A stretch of DNA of 64,000 nt, from the NCBI RefSeq assembly GCF_030272615.1, contig NC_081410.1, positions 121,088,640-121,152,639 of the forward strand, written 5' to 3'. Both the position numbers and the translations under genes were made by a program. A model generated the notes under the pieces. That model saw only the letters and a list, made by a program, of their open reading frames with translations. It ran no database searches and was not told where the DNA came from. Of the stretch, positions 23,301 through 31,362 are shown in pieces. The first letter of the stretch is position 1. Each line of letters begins with the position of its first letter. The DNA comes from Cryptomeria japonica. Lineage: Eukaryota; Streptophyta; Pinopsida; Cupressales; Cupressaceae.

Positions 23301-26300
23301 ATTTGGGTTGGTCATGCACTAGTTAATTGCTGACTAATGTTAGCTATAAATAATTATTTATGAAGTTTGACCTGCTTAGTATATTTTACTTCTCTCTTTA
23401 GAGGGGGTATGCCATTGGCAACAATCTGATACCATTTGTAATGTCCCATCTGGAAAAATTCATATATGTTAAACCCCAAGCGTACATTATGATAATTTCT
23501 ACTCAACTTGCAAATAAACAATTAATATTTATTGCTTCTCGATTAAATAGATTCATAAATTTCAGTTAATATATTTGATGCTTCGTTATATATGAAAAAT
23601 AAATTGAATGAATGATTCAATAATCGGATAATGTATTCAACAATATACAAGTGTATATATAAAGATTACACGACAATATTCCAAATTAAGAACAAGTTGT
23701 TTAAAGTGAACTACTAAAAAGCTAAGTGCTAAATAAAGCTTAAAAGCTAATTAACTAAAAAGAAAAAGCTAAATGCAAAATAAAGCTTAAAAGCTAATTA
23801 ACTAAAAAGCTAAATGACCATTAAACAAGGAACTAAATATAGGTGACTAAAATATAATTAAATATTCTAATACCCTCCCTTAATGGTCATTCTATCTACT
23901 AACTACCCTACAAAAGACACTGCAGGTCTTTTGATCACAAATGAAAAGAACACTCTGCTGCGGTGGAGACCCTCCTTGGATCTGAAAAGTGTTAATGACC
24001 AAGAATACTAGAATCCATCCAACCTGACGTTGGGTAACCAAACTGAAACCTGAAACCATAATTTTGAGGTAAAATTGGCAAATGTTCTAAAACTGAAGAT
24101 ACAAATCATCATTTTTGTGGGAAAAAAATGGTAAAAACCCTTGAAACGATTTTTGTGGAAAAAATCGAACAAAGCCCTGAAACTTCGCATGGCAAGACCC
24201 AAAACACCACGTGGTAAGACACCAAACATCACGCAGTAAAACATCAGACATCATACGGGAAAACACCAGACAACATCACGTGGTTAAATACCAGACATCA
24301 CGTGGTAAAATCTTGATTTTTGAGAAAAAAAATCAAGCAAAACCCTCCCATGATTTGTTATAGCGAAATATCAGAAAACCCACGCACGCTTTGCAGATGA
24401 CATAATAATTTTGAAGGAAAAAATTCTAAACCATGCGAACAAATTTTTGAGGAAAAAAAATGTGAAAACCCTAGGACCTGTAGGACGAGGTTTGGCCTAA
24501 ATCAATCTGATCAAGGCAATGATATTCAGATATCGTGAACATGCACTGTTTCTAGGTGTTGTGGCAGTTGTTGAACTTTTGACTGTGTTCCAACATGATG
24601 TTGGTCAAATATACCATCATGAAAATGGAGGTTGAACGACGTCAACCTAGTGAAAGCATGAAACATAAGAATCTGATTCAAAAATCAGAATAGAAGCTGC
24701 TGCACAAAAAATCTGAAACCTTGGAGTGGAATTCAAGACACGAATCCCAATGCGCAAATTTCGAGGTTTGGAAGAAACACAAAAATTAAAATTTTCTGCA
24801 AACTTAAAACATAAATTGCACCCAGAAGAGACCACAATTCCTGATGTCCACAGAAATAGCAGAAATCGAAAAATATTTTTAAATTTGAAGGCAAATTTGT
24901 TGGCACAAAATTTAAGGCACGGAAAACGAGGCACCCAAGAAAATCTGAGACTAACCTAGGAAAAATATTGAAAAACCCACCAAGAATTTGAAATCAGAAT
25001 GCAGATTCGACGATTCAAAAATTGAGGCACAGAAAACGATGCACCCAGAAAAATCTGACGATGACCCATTTGAGCTCTTGAAAAACTCATCAAGAATCTG
25101 CAACTAGAATAAAATTTCGACTTGAACTGAAGGGTCAAAATCCTAGTCTAAAATTGCAGAAACTCTAGGAAAATTTTCAACCCGCAATAAAAAATCCGCC
25201 CAGGAACAGAAAAAGAACCTGTTCTTTAAAAAAAAAAAAAGTTTTAAAAAAATCTCTTCAATAAAAACTTCGAAAATTTTTAATTACAAAAACTTTAAAA
25301 TTTTTTAATTTCCATTCTCTGATACCATGAAAAATAAATTGAATGAATGATTCAATAATCGGATAATGTATTCAACAATATACAAGCGTATATATAGAGA
25401 TTACAAGACGACGTTCTAAATTAAGAAGTCGTCGTTTAAAGTGAACTACTAAAAAGTTAAATGCTTAAATAAAGCTTAAAAGCTAATTAACTAAAAAGAA
25501 AAAGTTAATGCTAAATAAAGCTTAGAAGGTAATTAGCTAAAAAAAAAAAGCTAAATGCTAAATAAAGCTTAAAAGCTAATTAACTAAAAAGCTAAATGAC
25601 TATTAAACAAGGAACTAAATATAGGTGACTAAAAATATAATTAAATATTCTAATAAGATATTCTATTTAGAGTTTTGCTCAGAGAACGCAGACTTATCTT
25701 CAGCAGTGGCAAGTTGACTTTAAATGTACAGCTAATTACAATTAATTGGAATGTCTCCAAAACTGTACACTAATTATTGACAGCAATTCTAACTAACACA
25801 TGAAACTTCCATGCAATTGAGGGTTTTTGTCCTCTAATTCAGTAATGGAATTCAGAGGGATTCCATCCTCTAATTCCAGACCTTAAGGGGCATCGCCCTT
25901 AGGTCACATTGAACTGCAGTTCCATGTTCCAAAGGAGTAATAATCAGATAGTAAGAGATGATTTTTCTCATTTGTTTTTTCTTCCTTCTACTTGCTTGGC
26001 CTTCCTTATACTTTTTTTTTCAATAGACATAACTTTTCACATGCTTCTTGACCTTTATTAAAACTAACTTTAATTTTAATTTTAGTTTATTATTAATTTG
26101 CCCTTCTTAAAAGAACTTGCAGGGACTTTTAGGAGGGGCATTACATCTTTGTTTGCAACTAGAAACAGGAACATGGAATTTACCCGGTACCAAACAACCA
26201 ACTATAACCAATGGCAGATAAGCATAAGGAGAATAACAAGCTTTCTTTAATCTCTGATTGAAACCAATCGCAAATGCCTCCATTTGCACCAACACTTTCA

Positions 26301-27113
26301 CTACAACAACCAAAATATACAGATGTTAAAGATTATTATGTTAACTGCAACTCATGGGACATTTAAAAGCATGGAAGAAAATTTATTTACATTGACTAAC
26401 TATAATATGTTGTACTATTCTGCTATCATAATTCTATTTTCCTGTGATAATTGTTTTCTCTCATTTTCATGCTAGATAGTTTTATCCTCAACGGAAATAT
26501 TCTTTGCCGAAAGTTATATGGGATATCTGGTGTGGTTATTTTTGCTCTTACTAATGGACATCTGTTAGGATTTGATATTTGTTTCAGATGTTTGTATGTA
26601 TCTAAGATAAATTCTGATCTTGTGTAACTACTATTTAGGAAAGATCAATCTTAATTAAAAAATAAAGATTAATACTTATTATGCAAACCGATTTTGTATT
26701 TATATAGATAGGCATTTGAAATAAGTAGTGTTCTTGTACCAGAGTAATTAGTTTCTTTTGGGTTAATGTTTTCGTCTAAGCTATTATTTGATAGTGCCTG
26801 CAGTCCGGTGCGCAGGAGCTACTCACCACGCCGTTATTCTCCATATCGAGCGCCAGTCCGTTCCCCTCAGCCTCATCGTGACTATGCAGCACCTCGAGTT
26901 GCAAATGGGTTGGTGGATTACTTGTTAGAATGAATCCAATGAATCCATTTTGGATGAGTAGTTATCAAAATTTCAATAAATGATAAATGTGGGGATATAC
27001 CTTCTACTTGGTTAGACAGTTGAAAGAATCAATATGATCTTAACTTAGATTCTTGATTTTGCAGGAGTCCACATTATAGAGATCGTCTCCGGTACAGAAG
27101 TCGCAGCCCGTGA
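5215..27113 (+). CDS. RSZ22-like: SR splicing factor of the RSZ22/RSZ21 type (partial; exons joined)
   Basis: Proposed join is 5215-5303, 7341-7554, 26804-26908, 27065-27113, about 151 residues. The first ~30 residues (RRM beta-1, RNP2) are missing, presumably upstream of the window; plant RSZ22 proteins are around 200 residues. In order: the RRM second half with an RNP1-like block ([11 protein letters not shown]), an RGG-like Gly/Arg linker, one CCHC zinc knuckle ([14 protein letters not shown]), then an RS/SP-rich tail ([28 protein letters not shown]) ending YRSRSP-stop. All exon phases agree across the joins. In this family the RRM and knuckle bind RNA, and the phosphorylated RS tail recruits spliceosome components (U1-70K) in nuclear speckles; that is family knowledge. 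The introns are 2.0 kb, 19.2 kb and 156 bp. The family call is secure; RSZ21 versus RSZ22 is not. Confidence 0.88.
5304..7340 (+). other. Intron of the RSZ-type gene
   Basis: A 2037-bp intron with a GTATGA donor and a CTGTTTGCAG acceptor. No repeat family or RNA gene was recognised inside it. Confidence 0.8.
7341..7554 (+). CDS. RSZ22-like: RSZ-type gene, zinc-knuckle exon
   Basis: Phase is kept from the previous exon (G plus GT gives Gly). It encodes KNDWRVELS, a Gly/Arg-rich linker, the CCHC knuckle (Cys-x2-Cys-x4-His-x4-Cys, all four ligands present) and the first RS/SP block, [14 protein letters not shown]. It ends AG at a GTATGA donor. A longer open frame over the same bases is a different frame and not the real product. 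Confidence 0.92.
9019..9289 (-). repeat. Copia element 3' LTR
   Basis: Starts TGAAAAATAATTGG and ends TTCTAATA on the + strand, so on the element's own strand it runs 5'-TA...CA-3', which is not the usual TG...CA. It is closely similar to 17152-17423 over its length. Confidence 0.92.
9290..9303 (-). promoter_or_regulatory. Copia polypurine tract
   Basis: CCATTAAGGGAGGG on the - strand, directly abutting the 3' LTR. This is the expected primer site for plus-strand DNA synthesis. Confidence 0.8.
9304..11742 (-). pseudogene. Copia pol: integrase, reverse transcriptase, RNase H (broken)
   Basis: On the - strand from 11742 downward: the integrase core ([33 protein letters not shown]); the integrase C-terminal and linker region ([21 protein letters not shown]); the RT, with [23 protein letters not shown] and the YVDD box ([11 protein letters not shown]); and the RNase H region ([17 protein letters not shown], then [13 protein letters not shown] in another frame). 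Several frameshifts and stops break the frame. The first RT catalytic Asp is changed to Gly (QMGVKSAF instead of QMDVKSAF), so it would be inactive even if the frame were intact. The integrase is cut at 11742 by a nested solo LTR; its upstream part resumes at 15515. Confidence 0.9.
12150..12316 (+). repeat. Hairpin-ended repeat inside the solo LTR
   Basis: AATATAAC-type arms near 12258 and 12300 form an inverted repeat. The block is the diverged counterpart of 1318-1480 in opposite orientation. Confidence 0.55.
12343..13918 (+). repeat. Array of about ten near-palindromic hairpin units in the LTR
   Basis: The motif AATTTCGCTCCTGACCCTTC followed by CAAAGGGTCCAGAGCGAAAT recurs at about 12343, 12512, 12672, 12840, 12895 (half), 13062, 13253, 13432, 13628 and 13794. 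Decayed copies follow near 13483, 13842 and 13880. Each unit is an imperfect palindrome: AATTTCGCTC pairs with GAGCGAAATT, and GACCCTT with AAGGGTC. Spacing is mostly 160-195 bp, so the whole ~170-190-bp block was probably amplified in tandem. The array lies upstream of the TATA box, in the U3 part of the LTR. Confidence 0.85.
14625..14632 (+). promoter_or_regulatory. TATA box of the solo LTR
   Basis: TATATAAA within CTCTATATAAAGCTCTGG, followed by a region rich in TTAATAGTTA repeats. It fits an RNA polymerase II core promoter between U3 and R. Activity is inferred only. Confidence 0.55.
15515..16119 (-). pseudogene. Copia gag fragment fused to pre-integrase region
   Basis: From 16119 downward the - strand encodes a Copia gag piece ([26 protein letters not shown]). 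It then passes in frame into [14 protein letters not shown], the segment that normally follows the protease. The rest of gag, the CCHC knuckle and the protease active site are therefore absent, removed by one deletion. A stop ends this frame near 15724. The zinc-binding pre-integrase part ([25 protein letters not shown]) and the start of the integrase (LVHADIYGP) follow in another frame up to the solo-LTR junction. Confidence 0.8.
16120..17139 (-). other. Copia 5' leader and decayed gag start
   Basis: This lies between the primer binding site and the recognisable gag piece. It is A-rich on the + strand with no clear open frame. The part at 16120-16300 is similar to 24490-24665 in the coding-free relative of this element, which supports common ancestry. 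Confidence 0.6.
17140..17151 (-). promoter_or_regulatory. Copia primer binding site
   Basis: The - strand reads TGGTATCAGAGC, the classical complement of the initiator methionine tRNA 3' end, immediately next to the LTR end TTTTTCA. Confidence 0.9.
17152..17423 (-). repeat. Copia element 5' LTR
   Basis: Matches 9019-9289 closely, with small indels. Flanked by GATTC at 17424-17428. Confidence 0.92.
17424..17826 (+). other. 403-bp intron segment between two LTR elements
   Basis: Only this short stretch of presumed original intron separates the two composite insertions. Nothing else was recognised in it. Confidence 0.5.
17827..18449 (-). repeat. LTR (3' LTR on the - strand) of the old element
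   Basis: About 620 bp. It shares long blocks with 23437-23592 and 25656-26145, for example GACAGCAATTCTAA, CATGAAACTTCCATGCAAT, CTTGACCTTTATTAAAAC and the end block ACTTTTAGGAGGGG. Confidence 0.8.
18784..19601. repeat. 409-bp tandem duplication
   Basis: Bases 18784-19192 recur at 19193-19601 with very few differences. The unit includes a short open frame starting [16 protein letters not shown] in both copies, but it matches nothing I recognise. The duplication looks more recent than the surrounding element. Confidence 0.92.
20871..21060 (+). repeat. 81-bp tandem repeat, about 2.3 copies
   Basis: ACATCAACAGAACATGACAT begins at 20871 and 20952, and a diverged third start lies at 21033. The period of 81 bp keeps a frame open, but no function is suggested. 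Confidence 0.85.
21684..21717. repeat. (AC)n(TA)n microsatellite
   Basis: About eight AC units run directly into about eight TA units. Confidence 0.95.
21832..22137. repeat. Two imperfect direct repeats of about 90 bp
   Basis: The block starting CTAAGCCCAGGGGCAGA near 21832 recurs as CTAAGCCCAAGGGCAGA near 22049. Both copies share TTGGCCCA, ATGTGG, GGCAC and CATGGGGTGGCCTAC. The spacing is about 217 bp. Confidence 0.8.
22140..23421. other. Internal part of the old LTR element, nothing recognised
   Basis: This lies between the direct repeats and the primer binding site. Open frames here carry no familiar motif. It may be decayed gag or leader. Confidence 0.4.
23422..23434 (-). promoter_or_regulatory. 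Primer binding site of the old element
   Basis: Read on the - strand, TGGTATCAGATTG lies 2 bases inside the LTR boundary. It matches the initiator methionine tRNA complement for ten bases. Confidence 0.7.
23593..23872 (-). repeat. 3' LTR of the coding-free Copia relative
   Basis: 280 bp, similar to 25328-25655 and more distantly to 9019-9289. Confidence 0.85.
24188..24312. repeat. Short tandem motif around CATCACGTGGTAAAA
   Basis: About five degenerate copies of a ~20-bp unit of the form ACCAGACATCACGTGGTAAA. It lies in the internal part of the coding-free element and nowhere else in the window. Confidence 0.65.
25328..25655 (-). repeat. 5' LTR of the coding-free Copia relative
   Basis: 328 bp. 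It is longer than its partner because of an extra copy of a GCTAAATGCTAAATAAAGC-type segment. Confidence 0.85.
25656..26145 (-). repeat. Second half of the split LTR of the old element
   Basis: Continues the LTR begun at 23437-23592. Its end, AGGAGGGGCATTACA, aligns with AGGAGGGGTCATTATA at 18449. It carries an extra ~90 bp around 25830-25920 that is absent from the other LTR. Confidence 0.75.
26151..26803 (+). other. Intron end of the RSZ-type gene
   Basis: AT-rich sequence leading to the acceptor at 26803; no repeat recognised. Confidence 0.5.
26804..26908 (+). CDS. RSZ22-like: RSZ-type gene, RS-rich exon
   Basis: The first base completes an AGT serine codon from the previous exon. It encodes [20 protein letters not shown] then [15 protein letters not shown]. 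The donor chosen (GTTGGT at 26909) joins in frame to an exon ending in RSRSP. A second GT four bases later would give a different, shorter end. Confidence 0.85.
26909..27064 (+). other. Short intron of the RSZ-type gene
   Basis: 156 bp with acceptor GATTTTGCAG. If retained, the protein would end after LVDYLLE at a TGA around 26931. Confidence 0.75.
27065..27113 (+). CDS. RSZ22-like: RSZ-type gene, last coding exon
   Basis: Encodes [15 protein letters not shown] and a TGA stop at 27111-27113. The Arg/Ser dipeptides fit the family's C-terminus. Confidence 0.8.
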
Positions 27114-27564
27114 CAACCTGGATGTCTTTTGCAGGTGAACAGATTTGTCTTCTGCAACTTTTCAGCATATTGTGTCATGTTTGGAGGTTTAGAGAAATGA
27201 CTACCAGGAATGAGTTTACATTTTACAATTGTTGGCTTTGGGAGCCATGTTAGGTCAGGATATTCTACTAAATGATGGCTACTCAAAGGAAATATTCGTC
27301 TTATTCCATCGTGCATCCAGTTTATTTTAGCTTCTTGATCATACTGTTAATCTGAAGCTGAGGCTGGTTGATTCTGCATGAATTTTCTTCCTCGGTTCTT
27401 TGATCTGTTCAGTTGTAAACTTGAATGCCAAAATATTTTTGTCTGGACTTCTCAACTGAGACCGTAGAGCATTTTTTTATTTTGGCTATTTAGACATTAA
27501 ATGTCAAAGGCCCAGATTTTATCTGTGTTCTGATAAGATTAAATGCTGGAGAAATGTGGAACTT
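27114..27564 (+). other. Probable 3' UTR and 3' flank of the RSZ-type gene
   Basis: No canonical AATAAA was seen close to the stop, so the 3' end of the transcript is not defined. Confidence 0.45.
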
Positions 27565-27800
27565 CATTATCTTCATTGCTGCTCTGGTTATTCTACTAAT
27601 GGGCTTCTTGGACTTCATTGCAACTTCGTGGTCTGGTTATTCTTCTACTGCATCTAATAATGGGCTTCTTGGACTACATTGCAACTTCATGATGTTGTTA
27701 CTCTACTTCTGCATATACTAATGGGCTGCTTGGACTTCATTGCAACTACATCTTCTGGTAATTCTACTTCTGTATCTATTAATGGGCTTCTTGCAACCCC
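27565..27800. repeat. 61-bp minisatellite, about four copies
   Basis: ATGGGCTTCTTGGACTTCAT and close variants begin at 27599, 27660, 27721 and 27782, a regular 61-bp period. It lies about 0.5 kb after the RSZ stop codon. Confidence 0.92.
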
Positions 27801-30800
27801 AATTTGCATCAGCTGTGCATCCGATACCTGACTAGAAAAATCATCCTGCTGCCATTTTAGAATGAGCTTTTTAGTATTTATAGTATGCTTCAGATGCATG
27901 TAAGATTGCTAAGATAGTGAGAATGCTGCCAATCTTGCTCGCCTTTTTCTTGGATAAAAGAAAAATGGATCTACAACAGGCTTAATCTGCTTCCTCGTCA
28001 CTTACTCGAACTTTGCAGATGTTTTCTTTCTTTTAAGCAGAAGCTCCTCTTTTTCCCACCTGTCACTTGAACGTTGTGTTGGGGATTTTATGCACTGCCA
28101 TCCAGCCTGTCACCTGCTCTCAGAATTTCAATCATGTGAACATTTCTTGAGTGGATCTACCAGTGGAAATGCTTTCATCAACATTGTTAACAGGTGCAAT
28201 GGTGACAGACTTCTTTCATCTGGGGTAGGCTTTCTTGTGGCACACTTAGTGAAAATTTTATAGGATTTTGTGTCGCATCACAACAGTTTAGTACTGAAAC
28301 TTTTGTGGATTGGTTCAACACAAGATTCGAGTCACATTTATTGGCCAAATTTGACTCTACACACATCCCATTATATGGGCCCAGTTTAACTCTACACATC
28401 CCATTATATGGAGATGTAATGTAGCAAAATACATAATTTTAGTCAGTGAGTTTCCACAGATTTTAGCCATTGTGGAGACAATTTAAACCAAAATTATTAA
28501 TGTTATGTTAAACTTATTCTTATGTTATTATGATGTGTATTTCTCTCATTCAGAGATATCTAGCAAGTGCCATATATTGCTGTCAAGGAAGAGTTGCCAT
28601 TATAGGCCCTGAATAACAAAGTAACCAAAGACATATTGGTCTATAATCAATAAAAAGTTATAAGAAATATGAGATGGATAGGGTTTTTGACCTTAAATCA
28701 TCCTGGATGGAATAAAACCCTGTGCCCCCTGATGGTTTGAACACAAAAATCTGTCAACCCATCATCATCATCATCCCTGGAAGCTCAACTAAATCATTTC
28801 AAATTTATATAAGTTTGGTCTGATATTTATTTTAAGCAATCATTTTCTGTCTTCTATTAAGTCAAGCATAGCTGGTCACCCATTTTTAAGAAAAGGCCCA
28901 AGTGTCAGTTATCAAAATTTATATCCAAATATCTATGTATTACTAAATAAAAGATGAACTCGATTCTGGCAACCTTTTGGGAAATCCGTTGCAGGCGCAG
29001 GATGGTATGCCGAGTCATAATTGGAAAGAAGAGTGACCAACCATACTTGTGATAAGACTGCGGAGAAGAATCTATAAGACTTTGGCAGATCCTGGTCATG
29101 GATAATATAAACAGTTAAAAAATTATTTATGAATATTTTAGTAAGAATTTATTGAACTTTAAGGAATGGCTGACCAAGAAACCCATGACCTATTTATTTA
29201 CCAGAACCATATAGTTCAAGGCTGCATTAGAATACACCATAGACCAAACATCAGCTTGACCTGCGAATACACTCATTGAGACAAGGGTGATGTCCTGAAG
29301 CGAGAAGGTTACTAGACATTTGAATCCCACTTTGGAAATGCAATTGTCATATGCCGTATTCAATGAAATCATTTGAGGACAGTATTAGAACATTGAACTT
29401 TTATCACAATTTTTAACACATGCAAGAAACAAACATGAAATCTAGAAATCGATTTTCACTTTAACTTTGGTAGTTTAATTTCTTGAAGGGGAATGAACCA
29501 TTGGCTGCAAATGTGGTTAAAATACAACAAACCGAAATTATTAATGTTTTGGGGCTCATATAAAGGCATGTGGAAGGTGGAACGAATTATTGCTGTTACT
29601 GTGCAAAATGATTAGCTAATAAAAAGCATCAAATAGCTGTATTTTAAAATGTTCAAAATTTCATAGGGTAGCCATTATTCTTTTAGTTTTTAGTTTTTTT
29701 GTAACTGCCAAGAGCTTGAATTGAGTTGACAAAAATACTCTGCGGTGATTAGAGGGAGTACTTCTGTTATGATTGCTTTGCTCAATAAGCAGATGTGCTT
29801 ATGAGGTAGTAATTCCAAATCCTGAAGGGCATTGTTTCCTTGACATTTTGCTTGATTTTATCTCTGTTTTTGGCCCTGAATGATTGGGTATTTTTGGTGC
29901 GCATGTCAACGTGTACCTACATGATCGTAATTTGTACAAAATGCAGATTGGAAATTGGATCTAGAAACGACCTTTAAATTAGTTTTAATTTGTCGTTAAT
30001 GGAAAAAATTATATTGTTGCCTTCGAAACTTTTCTGATGTGATAGATCATAAGTGTGCGGTGATACTAAAACATCAATTCTAATGCAGTTCTCAAAGCAA
30101 CATCTTGTTACCAAGGTAACAAAAAGGGATTTTTATAAAGACATTTAAGCCTCTAGAATAGTGTGCATAAAGAAAACATGGAAAAGTAATTTTTTATTCT
30201 TTTTGAGATGGAAACAGAATACAATCCCAGTTGTCATGGACATTATGGTAGTTTTGTTTAGGACTTTGATTGTGTTATGTGGTATGAGCATAGGTAGAGA
30301 CTAATGGTATTTCAGCTAAAAAATATAAGTCAGTTTTGGAAAAACTTTGATGTTACCCATCGTTTGTTTCACAACATTTGCAACTACTATCAAACTCTGA
30401 CGTTTGCCCATTGTGCAGGAACTCTGGATACTAGTTTTGTTTGAAGCCCCGAGGTGGTTCCATCCGGAAACATAGGAAAATCATTTGAGACAAATGCTCA
30501 CTTTAAACAATGGATAATATCTTTGCTTATATTTACATTGCAAATTAATTTTTGTTTTATATTTAATTTTTTTTTGTTTCGAGGTAAGTTGCTCCTTGAA
30601 TAAGATGCGTATGGAAATTGAATATGAACATTCCAATCATGTACTTGTTATTTTAGTTTTTGTTGAGTGATACTCTGAAGTAGTCAGGCATATACATTAT
30701 AAGTTATAAATATAAATGTTATTGTAAACAACGAAAAATTAACATAGGGAAAAATAATAAATTATAAAAGATAAGGTAAATACACATTCGATGTTCAAAA

Positions 30801-30885
30801 CTCTTTAACCATGATAGATGATAAACTTCAATGAAGAGGAGAACTAGAGGGAAAGAAAAACAAGATTTTAAACAAAAATGTTTAC
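27801..30885. other. Intergenic sequence, nothing recognised
   Basis: No exon, RNA gene or transposon protein motif was found on either strand. The bases at 30881-30885, TTTAC, are the left copy of the target duplication of the next element. Confidence 0.45.
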
Positions 30886-31348
30886 TGTGCAATAAAAAAT
30901 TTGTGCGAATTCCAAGGACTAAAAACAAGCTAATTAATTAGTCAAACACGATACATCATACATCTCAAGATTAGAATGGTAAAACTAAAACGAAAAACAA
31001 AATGATAAACAATGCAAACTATAATTCTCGTTTTAATTTAGGATTAATTAATTAAAAGGGATTGGAAAGAGAGCATTAATTAATTATGAATTAATGGGGA
31101 TATAATTAAAGGGTGATTTATTAATTAATTAATAGGATGGGACGAAAGGGGGATTAATTAATTAATTCAAAAGAATTGGAAGGGGATAATTAATTAATTG
31201 GATTAATTAAGTCAAGGGATTGGAAGAGGAGAATTAATTAATTAGATTAATTAATTCAAGGGATGGGTTAATTAAGATATATAATTAATTAAATGGATAA
31301 AGGAAATAATTTGATTTAATTGATTAGCCAAATTTAAGTTTTTTAACA
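30886..31348 (-). repeat. Left LTR of the palindromic element (3' LTR, - strand)
   Basis: 463 bp, beginning TGTTAAAA on the - strand next to the polypurine tract. It is full of TTAATTAATT. Compared with the right LTR it lacks the central part containing CATGTGTCTCCTACATTCTA and ACCATATCGTCACTTTGC. The deletion apparently joined at an ATTAAA microhomology. Confidence 0.85.
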
Positions 31349-31362
31349 TTTTGCCCCTCTTC
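31349..31362 (-). promoter_or_regulatory. Polypurine tract, left arm
   Basis: GAAGAGGGGCAAAA on the - strand, directly next to the LTR. It is the mirror partner of 53243-53256. Confidence 0.8.

Larger units (their letters stand above)
23593..25655 (-). mobile_element. Coding-free relative of the Copia element, nested in an LTR
   Basis: LTRs at 23593-23872 and 25328-25655 begin TGAAAAATAAATTG and end TTCTAATA, the same termini as the Copia element at 9019. The polypurine tract is again CCCTCCCTTAATGG on the + strand. The primer binding site TGGTATCAGAG is at 25317-25327 on the - strand. The internal 1.45 kb matches the Copia leader region (16120-16300) but has no pol. It sits inside the LTR of the older element. 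Flanking 5-mers are ATATA (23588-23592) and AGATA (25656-25660). It is a deletion derivative or non-autonomous member. Confidence 0.88.
17827..26145 (-). mobile_element. Old LTR retrotransposon without recognisable coding capacity
   Basis: Two related LTRs, 17827-18449 and 23437-26145, frame it; the second is split by another element. The second LTR starts TGTAATGTCCC and ends GGGCATTACA. The - strand sequence just beyond its inner edge reads TGGTATCAGATTG (23422-23434), a primer binding site, so the element runs on the - strand. Flanking 5-mers are TCTCT (17822-17826) and TCTTT (26146-26150). The ~5-kb internal part shows no gag or pol motif that I could find, only tandem duplications. It resembles a LARD-type non-autonomous element or a very decayed Copia. 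Confidence 0.75.
7555..26803 (+). other. 19.2-kb intron loaded with LTR retrotransposons
   Basis: The donor is GTATGATTT and the acceptor is GTGCCTGCAG. Two composite insertions, 9019-17423 and 17827-26145, make up 16.7 kb of 19.25 kb. Without them the intron would be about 2.5 kb. The unique parts, 7555-9018, 17424-17826 and 26151-26803, hold nothing I could recognise. Confidence 0.85.
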
